Made by a program: the position numbers and the translations under genes
Source: Bog-532 sp963732345
Lineage (GTDB): Bacteria; Actinomycetota; Actinomycetes; Streptosporangiales; Streptosporangiaceae
Reading direction: 5' to 3'
Length of the DNA stretch: 64,000 nucleotides
Assembly: GCA_963732345.1 (NCBI GenBank)
Contig: CAVSZI010000017.1
Coordinates: 310,001 to 374,000 of the forward strand
Shown here: positions 17,755 through 29,376 of the stretch, in pieces
Numbering within the stretch: position 1 is the stretch's first letter
Layout of the letters: each line of letters starts with the position of its first letter
Notes under the pieces: model-generated
Told to the model about the DNA's origin: nothing
Databases searched by the model: none
What the model saw: only the letters and a program-made list of their open reading frames with translations

Positions 17755-18842
17755 CGCCGCAGTACCTCTGTCACCTGGCGGGCGATCTCGATGTCCTCCC
17801 GGGCGGCCACGACGAACGCCCGGACGGCCGCGCCGCAAGCGGTGATGTCGGTGTCACCGTCCGCGCGGGCGTTGCGGCCCTCGTCCACGGCGACACCGAG
17901 AAAACCGAGCCCATTCGCGGCGCGGGCGCGGATCTCCGCCGCGTGCTCGCCGACGCCGCCGGTGAACACCAGCGTGTCCAGCCCGCCCAGGGCGGCGGCC
18001 ATCGACGCGATCAGGCCCCGGAGCCGGTGCAGATAGACCTCCAGGGCCAGCTCCGCCGCGCTGTCACCGTCGGCGGCCCGGGCCTGGACCTCGCGCATGT
18101 CCGAGGTGCCGGCCAGGCCCAGCAGCCCCGAACGATACTCCAGGGTGGCCGCCAGTTCGGCGAGCGGCGTGTGGGCGTGCTCCGCCAGCCAGAGCACCAG
18201 TCCCGGGTCGACCGTGCCGGAGCGGGTGGCCATGACCAGGCCCTCCAGCGGGGTGAAGCCCATCGTGGTGTCGACCGACCGCCCAGTGCGGACCGCGGCG
18301 AGCGATGCCCCCGAGCCCAGGTGGCAGACCACGAGGCGCTCGGGGACGTACCCGAGCAGCTCACCGCTGCGCCGCGTCGCGTAGGCGTGCGACAGCCCAT
18401 GGAACCCGTACCGCCGCAGTTCCCACCGCTTGCGCCATTCCGCCGGCAGCGCGTACGTCGCCGCCGCGGCCGGCATCCCGGCGTGAAAGGCGGTGTCGAA
18501 GCAGGCCACCGCGGGGACGCCGGGCAGCACCTGGCTGACCGCGTCGATGCCCGCCAGCGACTTGGGCTGGTGCAGCGGCGCCAGCTCCACCAGGTCGTCC
18601 AGCTTCTTCCGCACCGCGGCGTCCAGCTGGACCGCCTCCACGAACTGGCGGCCGCCGTGCACCACGCGATGGCCGACCGCATCGGCGGTGTCCCCGCCGA
18701 TGCGGCCGAGCACGCTGGCCACCGCGGCGCGCTCGAACTGCCCCCGGCTGACGGGCAGGTCCTCCGCCGCTTCCGTGCTCCCGTCGTCGAGCAGGCTGAG
18801 CTTGAGCGAGCTGGAGCCCGCGTTGACCACCAGGACCCGCAT
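17751..18842 (-). CDS. ackA: Acetate kinase
   Basis: Converts acetyl phosphate and ADP to acetate and ATP. 363 residues, ASKHA fold: start MRVLVVNAGSSSLKLSLL, phosphate motif HRVVHGGRQF, catalytic region CFDTAFHAGMP, RRYGFHGLSHAYA, nucleotide motif VVCHLGSGASLAAV, TMGFTPLEGLVM, and FTGGVGEHAAEIR. Slightly short (family about 395). ATG 18840-18842 shares its A with the phosphoketolase stop (TGATG), so the two genes are translationally coupled: phosphoketolase makes acetyl phosphate and AckA turns it into ATP. Confidence 0.95.
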   Translation of the reverse strand: MRVLVVNAGSSSLKLSLLDDGSTEAAEDLPVSRGQFERAAVASVLGRIGGDTADAVGHRVVHGGRQFVEAVQLDAAVRKKLDDLVELAPLHQPKSLAGIDAVSQVLPGVPAVACFDTAFHAGMPAAAATYALPAEWRKRWELRRYGFHGLSHAYATRRSGELLGYVPERLVVCHLGSGASLAAVRTGRSVDTTMGFTPLEGLVMATRSGTVDPGLVLWLAEHAHTPLAELAATLEYRSGLLGLAGTSDMREVQARAADGDSAAELALEVYLHRLRGLIASMAAALGGLDTLVFTGGVGEHAAEIRARAANGLGFLGVAVDEGRNARADGDTDITACGAAVRAFVVAAREDIEIARQVTEVLRR

Positions 18843-21208
18843 CAGTACGGCCAGACCCAGTCGCGGATCTCCGGCGCGTCCTCGCCGTGGGCGCGGGTGT
18901 AGGCAACGGCATTGAGCCGGCTGTCGGTCATCAGCTGGCGGAGGTGGCTGGCCCGGGCGGCCAGCCCCGGGACCCGGTCGATGACGTCGATCACGAGGTG
19001 GAACCGGTCCAGGTCGTTCAGCCGGACCATGTCGAAGGGCGTGGTGGTGGTGCCCCGCTCCTTGTACCCGCGGACATGCAGGTTGTCGTGCCCGTGCCGC
19101 CGGTAGGCCAGCCGGTGGATCAGCCACGGATACCCGTGGAAGGCGAAGATGACCGGCTGGCTGACCGTGAACAGCGAGTCGTACTCCGCATCCGACATGC
19201 CGTGCGGGTGCTCGCTCTCCGGCAGCAGCCGCATCAGGTCGACGACGTTCACCACCCGGACCTTCAGCTCCGGCAGGTGCTGGCGCAGCAGATCGACGGC
19301 GGCCAGGGTCTCCAGGGTCGGGATGTCGCCGCAGCAGGCCATCACGACGTCCGGCTCACCCGGTGAGTCGTTGCTGGCCCACTCCCAGATCCCGGCGCCG
19401 CGGGTGCAGTGGATGATCGCGTCGTTCATCGGCAGCCAGTCCGGCTGCGGCTGCTTGCCCGCGACGATGACATTGACGTAGTTGCGGGAGCGCAGGCAAT
19501 GGTCGCCCACCGACAGCAGGCAGTTCGCGTCCGGCGGCAGGTAGACCCGGACGACCTCGGCCCGCTTGTTCAGTACCACGTCGAGGAAGCCGGGGTCCTG
19601 GTGCGAGAACCCGTTCTGGTCCTGCCGCCACACCAGGCTGGACAGCAGGTAGTTCAGCGAGGCGACCGGCCGGCGCCATTCGATCCGGTTGCAGGACTCG
19701 AGCCACTTGGCGTGCTGGTTGAACATCGAGTCGACGATGTGGATGAACGCCTCGTAGCAGTTGAACAGCCCGTGCCGGCCGGTCAGCAGATACCCCTCCA
19801 GCCAGCCCTCGCACTGGTGCTCCGACAGCACCTCCATGACCCGGCCGTCCGGGGCCAGGTGGTCGTCGGTGGGGAAGATCTCCGCGTCGAAGGCCCGGTT
19901 CGTCACCTCGAACACGTCCTGGAGCCGGTTGGAGGCCGTCTCGTCCGGTCCGAACAGCCGGAACGTCGCCGGATTGCGCTTGATCACGTCCCGCAGCCAG
20001 CGGCCGAGCGGCCGCGTGCCCTCGGTCGCGCCGGCGCCCGGCCTATCCACCTCGGCCGCGTAGGCGCGGAAATCCGGCAGATCGAGATCGCGCAGCAGCA
20101 GGCCGCCGTTGGTGTGCGGGTTCGCGCCCATCCGCCGGTGGCTGCGCGGGGCCAGCGCGGCCAGTTCCTCCTCCAGGGCCCCGTTGCCGTCGAACAGCTC
20201 CTCCGGCCGGTAGCTCCGCATCCACTCCTCGAGCAGGCGAAGGTGTTCCGGGTTGCCGCGGGCATTGGAAATGGGCACCTGGTGGGCGCGCCAGGTGCCT
20301 TCCACCTGGAGGCCGTCCACGACCTTGGGGCCGGTCCAGCCCTTGGGCGTCTTCAGGACGATCATCGGCCACCGGGGCCGGGTCAGGTCGCCGTCCTCGC
20401 GCGCGCGCCGCTGGATGGCGGCGATCTCCTCGACCACCCGGTCGAGCGTGGCGGCGAGCTGCTGGTGGGCCAGTTCCGGGTCGTCCCCGGTCACCCGGTG
20501 CACCGTATAGCCGTAGCCCTCGAACAGGGACACCAGCTCCTCGTCGGGGATCCGGGCCAGCACCGTCGGGTTGGCGATCTTGTAACCGTTCAGGTGCAGG
20601 ATGGGCAGCACCGCCCCGTCGGTGGCGGGGTCGAGGAACTTGTTCGAGTGCCATCCGGTGGCCAGCGGCCCGGTCTCCGCCTCCCCGTCGCCGACGACGC
20701 ACACCGCGACCAGGTCCGGGGTGTCGAAGACCGCGCCATAGGCGTGCGACAGCGAATAGCCCAGCTCGCCGCCCTCGTGGATGGAGCCGGGTGTCTCCGG
20801 CGCGACGTGAGACGGTATCCCGCCGGGGAAGGAGAACTGGCGGAACAGGCGCCGCATCCCGTCCGCGTCCTGGCTGATGTTGGGGTAGAACTCGCTGTAG
20901 GTGCCCTCCAGATAGGTGTTCGCCACGATGCCCGGGCCGCCGTGCCCGGGCCCCGTGACGTAGATCGTGTTGAGATCCCAGTTCCGGATCACCCGGTTGA
21001 GATGGGCGTAGATCAGGTTGAGCCCCGGGGTGGTGCCCCAGTGGCCCAGCAGCCGCGGCTTGATGTGCTCCGGCCGCAGCGGCTCGCGCAGCAGCGGATT
21101 GTCCATCAGGTATATCTGGCCCACCGACAGGTAGTTGGCCGCACGCCAGTAGGCGTCGATTCTCTCCAGCTCGGTCTTGCTGAGGGGCGATGACTCGGTC
21201 ACGGTCAC
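18842..21208 (-). CDS. xfp: Xylulose 5-phosphate/fructose 6-phosphate phosphoketolase
   Basis: Thiamine-diphosphate enzyme that splits sugar phosphates into acetyl phosphate plus an aldose phosphate. 788 residues, normal length. Conserved His in YVTGPGHGGPG, ThDP/Mg motif VVGDGEAETGPLATGWHSNK through NGYKIANPT, then the C-terminal domain ending EIRDWVWPY. GTG 21206-21208 follows AGGAG at good spacing; a second GTG two codons on is possible. The frame stays open upstream through a fragment of another gene (21281-21442). It forms an operon with ackA. Confidence 0.95.
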   Translation of the reverse strand: MTVTESSPLSKTELERIDAYWRAANYLSVGQIYLMDNPLLREPLRPEHIKPRLLGHWGTTPGLNLIYAHLNRVIRNWDLNTIYVTGPGHGGPGIVANTYLEGTYSEFYPNISQDADGMRRLFRQFSFPGGIPSHVAPETPGSIHEGGELGYSLSHAYGAVFDTPDLVAVCVVGDGEAETGPLATGWHSNKFLDPATDGAVLPILHLNGYKIANPTVLARIPDEELVSLFEGYGYTVHRVTGDDPELAHQQLAATLDRVVEEIAAIQRRAREDGDLTRPRWPMIVLKTPKGWTGPKVVDGLQVEGTWRAHQVPISNARGNPEHLRLLEEWMRSYRPEELFDGNGALEEELAALAPRSHRRMGANPHTNGGLLLRDLDLPDFRAYAAEVDRPGAGATEGTRPLGRWLRDVIKRNPATFRLFGPDETASNRLQDVFEVTNRAFDAEIFPTDDHLAPDGRVMEVLSEHQCEGWLEGYLLTGRHGLFNCYEAFIHIVDSMFNQHAKWLESCNRIEWRRPVASLNYLLSSLVWRQDQNGFSHQDPGFLDVVLNKRAEVVRVYLPPDANCLLSVGDHCLRSRNYVNVIVAGKQPQPDWLPMNDAIIHCTRGAGIWEWASNDSPGEPDVVMACCGDIPTLETLAAVDLLRQHLPELKVRVVNVVDLMRLLPESEHPHGMSDAEYDSLFTVSQPVIFAFHGYPWLIHRLAYRRHGHDNLHVRGYKERGTTTTPFDMVRLNDLDRFHLVIDVIDRVPGLAARASHLRQLMTDSRLNAVAYTRAHGEDAPEIRDWVWPY

Positions 21209-21280
21209 GGGCTTCTCCTGGGTTCGGAATCCTGGGAGCCAAAAGTGAGGCGCCCCGCCCGAGGATAGCCAGTGGTCGTT

Positions 21281-21442
21281 ACACCACTGGGGGCCGGTCG
21301 CACTCCATTCGGTGTCCCACGCGGCCATCCTTCTACGATCGAGTATCCGCCGGATGACGAGCGCGGAAACAATTACCGGCACCGCGAGGCCCGCGACGGC
21401 CAGCACACCCGCCAGCGCGGAACGGCCCGGCGAGCGGGTCAG
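21281..21442 (-). pseudogene. C-terminal fragment of an Rv1733c-type membrane protein
   Basis: In the same reading frame as xfp, upstream of its GTG, the DNA encodes a hydrophobic helix (ALAGVLAVAGLAVPVIVSAL) followed by VIRRILDRRRMAAWDTEWSA and TGPQW. This helix-LDRRR-AAW-EW-GPxW ending is the usual C-terminus of actinobacterial Rv1733c-family two-helix proteins (from memory of the family). No start codon or N-terminal half is present, so it is a remnant. It lies between a PNPOx-fold gene and xfp. Confidence 0.55.
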
Positions 21443-21891
21443 CGGACGGGCTTGGGCCGCTCCTGCGCGAAACCGGCGCCGCGCAGCCGCCGGCCGGTGA
21501 TGACCCCCGGCTTGATGCGGACGAAATGCTTTCGGCCACCCGATGCCCACGTGGTGAGGCCGATGTCCTCGAGCCTGGCGATCTCGGCCGGGTCGGTGAC
21601 CTCCTGCGCCGTGCCCACGATGGTGACGCTCCAGCCGGTGTGGGTCGCGAAGTCCAGTTCGTCGGCTTCGAATGCCACCACGGCGTGGCCGATGGCGGCG
21701 GCGAGCTTACCGCCGGGATGCGTTCTGATCACGATGTGCCCCCGCTCGAGGGCGAAGTTGACGGGCTCGACGGCAGGCATCGCCCGCCGCGTGTAAACGA
21801 TCCGGCCGACCGGCACCGATGCCATCAGGCGCAGGCATTCGGAGTCAGAGAGCGTCTCGAGGAGGCAGTCACCGGGCCCGTCGGTGTCCAT
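21439..21891 (-). CDS. Pyridoxamine 5'-phosphate oxidase-fold protein
   Basis: 150 residues. Split-barrel flavin/F420-binding family: LMASVPVGRIVYTRRAMPAVEPVNF, IVIRTHPGGKLAAAIGHAVVAFEAD, TGWSVTIVGTAQEV, and a terminal HFVRIKPGVITGRRL. Such proteins are often linked to dormancy or stress genes in actinobacteria; cofactor and substrate are not readable from sequence. ATG 21889-21891 is chosen; a TTG 20 codons upstream extends the frame. Shine-Dalgarno weak. It is in the same direction as xfp-ackA and may share their control. Confidence 0.8.
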   Translation of the reverse strand: MDTDGPGDCLLETLSDSECLRLMASVPVGRIVYTRRAMPAVEPVNFALERGHIVIRTHPGGKLAAAIGHAVVAFEADELDFATHTGWSVTIVGTAQEVTDPAEIARLEDIGLTTWASGGRKHFVRIKPGVITGRRLRGAGFAQERPKPVR

Positions 21892-22064
21892 GCGGGGAGC
21901 ATGACGATTGGCCCCGAACGCCAACCAGGGTCCAAGGTCCCGCCCACTCAAGGCGCGAGGTCATATTGCTGAGCCGGCAAAAATTGTGCGTCGCTTATGG
22001 GCCGATTTAGACCTGTTTACGGGCAATGCGAGCCGGCGACGGCGGTCAGCGCCCACAACGGCGG

Positions 22065-24881
<2,817 letters not shown>

Positions 24882-25046
24882 CCGGCATCGTCACGTTGAT
24901 ATCCGCTTTCTCGCTGGCTGCGTATCGCTCGGCGGGGCCTGCTGCGTATTACTCGATGGCGCCCGCCGCGCCCCAGCATTCTCCCGCGCCGACGGCACCT
25001 CCGCACGCCGGACATGCGCGCAATCGCGCCAGTCTCCGGCAGCCGA

Positions 25047-26231
25047 TTAGCCAGCCGCCGGGCGGACGACGTGACCGAGAAACAGCGGGAGGCCCGTCGC
25101 GGTGTCGACGATCGCGAACAGGAAGGGCCGGTCCACGACCATCCGGATCGGGCCGGGGCCACGCCGCATCGCCATCGGGCGCATGGTGATCGCTGTCGCG
25201 GCGGCCGCCTCGGTGCCGTGGGCGTCCACATCGATGTAGGCCTGGTGCACGACCGCGCTGATGAGCAGCCGCTCCGCCGAGGTGACGCCGCTGAAGTCCG
25301 CGGCGCTGGTGAACGCGTCCTCGATGCCCAGTTGCCGGAGCGCCGGAATCAGGCCGAAGCGCGCCCGCTGGCGGAACTTCGGCAGCGAGAGCGCCACGCT
25401 CTGGCGGGCCGCGCCTTCGAGCAGGGGTCCCAGGCCTCCGTCCAGGCGCGGCGCCAGCGCGGACAACGGGCCGTCGGGCAGAACCACGGCCATGGCCAGC
25501 CGACTCGCCTTGTACGGCAGCAGGACGGCCTGGTAGCCGTCGGCCCGCAGGTAGTCCAGGCCCGCCGTGAGCCGCATCATCTGCACGGTCAGCTGCCCAT
25601 CGCGGTCCCCGGCCGCCGCGCCGTCGGTTCCGGGGTAGAACGGGGCATCGGACGTGGCGTGCCCGGGGAACGGGAACGCCCAGGCCGCCTTGAGGTAGAC
25701 GGCGTTGGCCAGCACGAGCCGGGTGGCCGCGCTGATCGCGCCCGGCCCGAGCAGGTCGGTGATCTTCCCGGTGGTCTGTTCCGCGATCAGCTGGTTGATC
25801 TGCGAGCGCGCCTCCTGCGGAGCGCCCGCGAAATCTGCCGGCCGGACCGCCACCATGGCGGCGTCGCGGAGCTGATCTGTGAATTCGGGCGACAGCGGCA
25901 AGCCCGCCTGGACCCACATGGTGTTCGGTGCGCGGAGCGTCACGTCGGGGTTGTCACCGGAGGCGTTGAGCACGCCGGTCAGCAGCCGCAGCCCGTCGGC
26001 AGCGGCGTCCGGCCCGCTGAGGTGCAGCGCCGTCGCCATTTGCGCGGCCGTTTTCCCGCCCGCTCCGCGCAGCGCCATCTGCAGCGCCGCGGCGATGCTG
26101 GCGGGCGAGAATACGGTGTTCTGCGCGCCGGCGCCGAGCGACCGGTAAACGGCAGCGCCGAAGGCATCGTCCGCGGCCGCGACGGCCCGCAGCCGTACGG
26201 CGTCCGTGCTGGCCGTCGAGTCCTGCAGCAT
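25047..26231 (-). CDS. Serpin-family protein (cytoplasmic type)
   Basis: Serine/cysteine protease inhibitor fold. 394 residues from ATG 26229-26231, which has GGAGGAGG directly upstream. Serpin landmarks: NTVFSPASIAAALQMALRGA, breach/shutter ANAVYLKAAWAFPF, LPKF, the hinge GTEAAAATAITM and the C-terminal DRPFLFAIVDTATGLPLFLG. The hinge has the small-residue run expected of an inhibitory serpin; the bond attacked (P1) should lie in MRPMAMRRG, so Met or Arg is likely. No signal peptide or anchor, so it probably protects against an intracellular protease. No protease gene lies nearby. Confidence 0.93.
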   Translation of the reverse strand: MLQDSTASTDAVRLRAVAAADDAFGAAVYRSLGAGAQNTVFSPASIAAALQMALRGAGGKTAAQMATALHLSGPDAAADGLRLLTGVLNASGDNPDVTLRAPNTMWVQAGLPLSPEFTDQLRDAAMVAVRPADFAGAPQEARSQINQLIAEQTTGKITDLLGPGAISAATRLVLANAVYLKAAWAFPFPGHATSDAPFYPGTDGAAAGDRDGQLTVQMMRLTAGLDYLRADGYQAVLLPYKASRLAMAVVLPDGPLSALAPRLDGGLGPLLEGAARQSVALSLPKFRQRARFGLIPALRQLGIEDAFTSAADFSGVTSAERLLISAVVHQAYIDVDAHGTEAAAATAITMRPMAMRRGPGPIRMVVDRPFLFAIVDTATGLPLFLGHVVRPAAG

Positions 26232-26507
26232 GCGAACCTCCTCCGCCTTCACCCTCCCATCAGATCACGGCCGCAAACCTGCCCGGCCGCCAGCAGGAGT
26301 TATCGGCCGGACGGCTGGATGAGTATTACGAATAAATGACCGCGTCAATGGCACACAGAGCCGGGGAACAGGGCAAACTGCCGCCGGCCATCGTTTTGTC
26401 ACCAGCGAATGGGCGACCCGCGACAGCTAATGGAAAGAACACGCCAGGGACACGTTTACCAACGGCAGTTTATGGCTACCGGCCACTGCGTTTATTTCCG
26501 CTAACAG

Positions 26508-26701
26508 GGCCCCGCCGAAGGCGCCTGTGCGCACGGCCCCGCCCGAAGGCGCCTGTGCGCACGGCCCCGCCCGAAGGCGCCTGTGCGCACGGCCCCGCCC
26601 GAAGGCGCCTGTGCGCACGGCCCCGCCCGAAGGCGCCTGTGCGCACGGCCCCGCCCGAAGGCGCCTGTGCGCACGGCCCCGCCCGAAGGCGCCTGTGCGC
26701 G
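26508..26701. repeat. 28-base tandem repeat, seven copies
   Basis: GGCCCCGCCCGAAGGCGCCT begins at 26508, 26535, 26563, 26591, 26619, 26647 and 26675; the first unit is one base short. Each unit contains two palindromes, GGCGCC and GTGCGCAC. Copies are essentially identical, pointing to recent expansion. There are no spacers, so it is not a CRISPR array. Confidence 0.9.
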
Positions 26702-26721
26702 GATAAGCCTCTGCCACGACA

Positions 26722-26768
26722 GGCTGCGGACCGTCCGGCTGGGGGGGGAAGCCAGACGGTCCGCAGCC
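26722..26768. terminator. 19-pair hairpin with G-rich loop
   Basis: GGCTGCGGACCGTCCGGCT (26722-26740), loop of eight G and one A (26741-26749), then AGCCAGACGGTCCGCAGCC (26750-26768). One mismatch in 19. It lies directly after the 28-base array and far from either neighbouring gene's stop, so termination is only one option; it could also be the end of a small RNA. Confidence 0.55.
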
Positions 26769-27314
26769 GGACGTGACCGACTGCGGACGGCACAGGCACC
26801 TTCCGGTCTCGTCCGTCCGGCCTTCGCCGGCGGCTCCGAAAGCGGCCGCTGCGCTGATCGCTAAACGCCTCTATTACGCGATGTAAATCCCTGCTCGCCG
26901 TAACCCCATCTTAGGAAGCCTGGCTCAGGGCCGCAATGCCAATCATACGATTTCTTCAAGGATTGCAATCGTCTAGAGCTCGAAAGGCTACTCCCGCGTA
27001 ACTCGCCTTCGCAAGCGGAACGCGGGGAAACCCGGAACAGAACCTGGATTGACTTTTTTCTTAGCACTATCAGCACAGTACAGGGCCGATTTTTGTCAAC
27101 GGGTGAGTCCTTACGCCGGGCGGTCAGGACCTTCGCGGACCGTCCCCCGATAACACGGCGATATCACGTCAATACGGTGGGTATCAGCTTCCGTCCCGGT
27201 CCGTTACCAGAATGTACGAAATCATAGCTGCGGGGCCGGCCGCCGGGAGCTAACGTCGAAGGTGTGCCAAGTCACCCGGGCGGCCGCAACGGGGCGGGGA
27301 CGGAGCCATCCACG

Positions 27315-28553
27315 ATGACAGGGACCGGCGGGCAGAGCCCCGAGGAGGAGCGGCCTAACGTGCTGCCCCCGCCGCTCGCCGGCATCCTCCGGCCCGAACT
27401 GCCCAGCCTCGCCGACGAGATCATCACGGCCATCCGCGGCAAGATCCCGGAGTACGCCCGCCCCATCGACGGGCCGTACGGGCAGATCATGCGCACGGGC
27501 GTGGAACAGGCCCTGACATCGTTCGTGGATCTCGTGGCCGATCCCAGCATGTCGCTGGCCGACCGCGACGGAGTCGCGCGCATGCTCGGGCGGCACGAGG
27601 CCGAAGAGGGCCGCAGCCTGGACTCCCTGCAAATGGCCTACCGGATCGGCGGGCAGCTGGCCTGGCACCGGGTCATGGAGGTCGGCCGCGAAGCCAGCCT
27701 GTCCTCCTCGGTTATTTCCAAGCTCGCGGACGCGGTGTTCGGCTATATGAACGACCTGGCCACGCTGTCCCTCCAGGGCTATCAGGAACTGAAGGCGCGC
27801 TCCGCCGGAGGGCAGCAGGCGGCCCGGCGGCGGCTCCTCCACCTCATCCTGAACCGTGACGCCCCGGTGCCACTCCGCGCGCTGGCCGACCTCGCGCAGA
27901 CGGCTGGCTGGCCGCTCCCGGAGGAGGTCGTCGCCGTCGCCGTCACACAAGCCTCTCCGGCCGAGGGGGGATCCGCGGACCCTTGCGGCGATAACGATAT
28001 TCTTGCTGGCCTCGACGATCCGCAGCCGCATCTGCTGCTGCCGGGCGAGGCGGCCGAGTCCCGCTGGCCCGCGCTCGGGGACTGGCTGGACGGGCGACGG
28101 GCCGCGATCGGGCTGACCGTACGGCTGGCGGACGCGGCCGATTCGCTGCGGTGGGCCCGGCAGGCTCTCGCCCTGGCCGAAGCCGGCACCATCGACACCG
28201 GCCCGCTCGTGTACTGCGAGGATCACCTCGTCACGCTCTGGCTGCTTTCCGACAGCGCCCTGGCCGACCAGGTGAGCCGGCGGCAATTCGGCGCGCTGGA
28301 GGGACTGACCCCGCGGCAGCAGGAGCGGCTGACCGAGACGTTCGGGGCGTGGCTGGAGACGCGCGGCACCGCGGCGGAGATCGCGGACCGCCTTCAGGTG
28401 CACCCGCAGACCGTCCGCTACCGCATTCGCCAGCTCGAACGGACCCTGGGTGACCAGTTCGGCGACCCGGACGCGCGGTTCGCCATGGAAATGGTCCTGC
28501 GCGCGATGCGGCTACGGGAGAAGAGGTCCCTGGCGGGGCGGACCCAGGGGTAG
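27315..28553 (+). CDS. PucR/CdaR-type helix-turn-helix regulator
   Basis: 412 residues. N-terminal regulator domain of unknown ligand (GILRPELPSLADEIITAI through the helical ARMLGRHEAEEGRSLDSLQMAY), central GGDEF-like CdaR region, and the C-terminal PucR HTH: WLETRGTAAEIADRLQVHPQ then TVRYRIRQLERTLG. These regulators usually control catabolic or morphological genes; the target here is unknown. ATG 27315 with GGAG nine bases upstream is chosen; a GTG at 27264 would add 17 residues. No obvious operon partner: the next gene is convergent. Confidence 0.85.
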   Translation: MTGTGGQSPEEERPNVLPPPLAGILRPELPSLADEIITAIRGKIPEYARPIDGPYGQIMRTGVEQALTSFVDLVADPSMSLADRDGVARMLGRHEAEEGRSLDSLQMAYRIGGQLAWHRVMEVGREASLSSSVISKLADAVFGYMNDLATLSLQGYQELKARSAGGQQAARRRLLHLILNRDAPVPLRALADLAQTAGWPLPEEVVAVAVTQASPAEGGSADPCGDNDILAGLDDPQPHLLLPGEAAESRWPALGDWLDGRRAAIGLTVRLADAADSLRWARQALALAEAGTIDTGPLVYCEDHLVTLWLLSDSALADQVSRRQFGALEGLTPRQQERLTETFGAWLETRGTAAEIADRLQVHPQTVRYRIRQLERTLGDQFGDPDARFAMEMVLRAMRLREKRSLAGRTQG

Positions 28554-28665
28554 CTGAGCCGGCTGGACCCGCACCCGGCTGGTGTCCCGGGTGGGTAGGT
28601 GGTGCAGCCGGGCCCGTTCGGCCGCAATATTACGGACGCCGGCCTGGCGCGTGGCCGGCCCGGCA

Positions 28666-29325
28666 TCACCAGCGGTTGATGTGCATGACCTCCTGCACGG
28701 GGCGGCGCGGGGCGGGGCGGAATGTCTCACCGGTGTAATAAGCGGTGGGGATGAGAACGCCCTGGCGGATGTGGCCGGGCAGGCCGAGGATCTCGGCGGC
28801 TTCCTTTTCGTAAACCAGGTGCAGCGAAGTCCACGCCGTGCCCAGCTCGCGGGCGCGGCACGCCAGCATGTAGCTCCATGCCGCGGGCAGGATGGAACCC
28901 CACAGTCCCGCCTGGTTGTCACCCGCCTGCCACGGCGCATTCACCTCGATGCAGGCGATGACCTGGACCGGGACTTCGCCCATGTGCTCGCCCAGGTACG
29001 CCGAGCTCTCCCGGAGCCGCCGCATCGTCCTGGCCGCGGGCGAGTCGGGAGCCGGCGCGCCGGGCCCGCTCATGGCCCGCGCACGGGCGGCGAGGTAGCT
29101 CTCGGTCGAGCGACGGTAAAGCTCACCGATGGCGGCCCTTGTGTCTTGATCGGTGATCACCAGCCAGTGCCAGCCCTGCTGGTTACCGCCGCTCGGTGCC
29201 TGGAGGGAGATCTGCAGGCATTCCGTGATCAGGTCCATCGGGACGGGGCGGGTGAGGTCGAGGCGCTTGCGCACGGAACGGGTCGTGGTCAGCAGTTCGT
29301 CGGGGGTGAGCGGCAGGACAGTCAT
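28666..29325 (-). CDS. Nitroreductase-family flavoprotein
   Basis: 219 residues. FMN-dependent NAD(P)H oxidoreductase fold: TTTRSVRKRLDLTRPVP, QAPSGGNQQGWHWLVITD (FMN phosphate site) and AGLWGSILPAAWSYMLACRA near the dimer interface, ending in IPTAYYTGETFRPAPRRP. Such enzymes reduce nitro groups, quinones or enones; the physiological substrate is unknown. ATG 29323-29325. Divergent from the SDR gene that starts 52 bases away, so both share one promoter region and may work on related compounds. Confidence 0.88.
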   Translation of the reverse strand: MTVLPLTPDELLTTTRSVRKRLDLTRPVPMDLITECLQISLQAPSGGNQQGWHWLVITDQDTRAAIGELYRRSTESYLAARARAMSGPGAPAPDSPAARTMRRLRESSAYLGEHMGEVPVQVIACIEVNAPWQAGDNQAGLWGSILPAAWSYMLACRARELGTAWTSLHLVYEKEAAEILGLPGHIRQGVLIPTAYYTGETFRPAPRRPVQEVMHINRW

Positions 29326-29376
29326 GGCACGTATGCTCCCATGGTCATAACAGGCGACTGACCCTGGGAGGGCTCG

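Larger units (their letters stand above)
26232..27314. other. Gap between the serpin and the PucR gene
   Basis: About 1.1 kb without a supported gene. It holds seven 28-base repeats (26508-26701), a 19-pair hairpin with a G8 loop (26722-26768), and an AT-richer stretch (about 26,865-27,110) with TTGACTTTTTTC-like promoter character ahead of the PucR gene. The apparent reading frames over the repeats are artefacts of the repeat composition. Confidence 0.6.

Noticed and set aside
18842..21550. Phosphoketolase with a 114-residue N-terminal membrane extension
   Set aside because: The frame is open, but the extension reads as an unrelated Rv1733c-type tail and a good Shine-Dalgarno with GTG lies exactly at the normal phosphoketolase start.
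26508..26701. CRISPR-like array
   Set aside because: The 28-base units are directly adjacent with no variable spacers and there are no cas genes; it is a tandem minisatellite.
26479..26864. Repeated protein genes over the 28-base array (both strands)
   Set aside because: All frames are open only because the repeat lacks stops; there are no ribosome sites and no family match.
26865..27110. Riboswitch upstream of the PucR gene
   Set aside because: AT-rich and structured-looking, but no known riboswitch core could be matched by eye on either strand.
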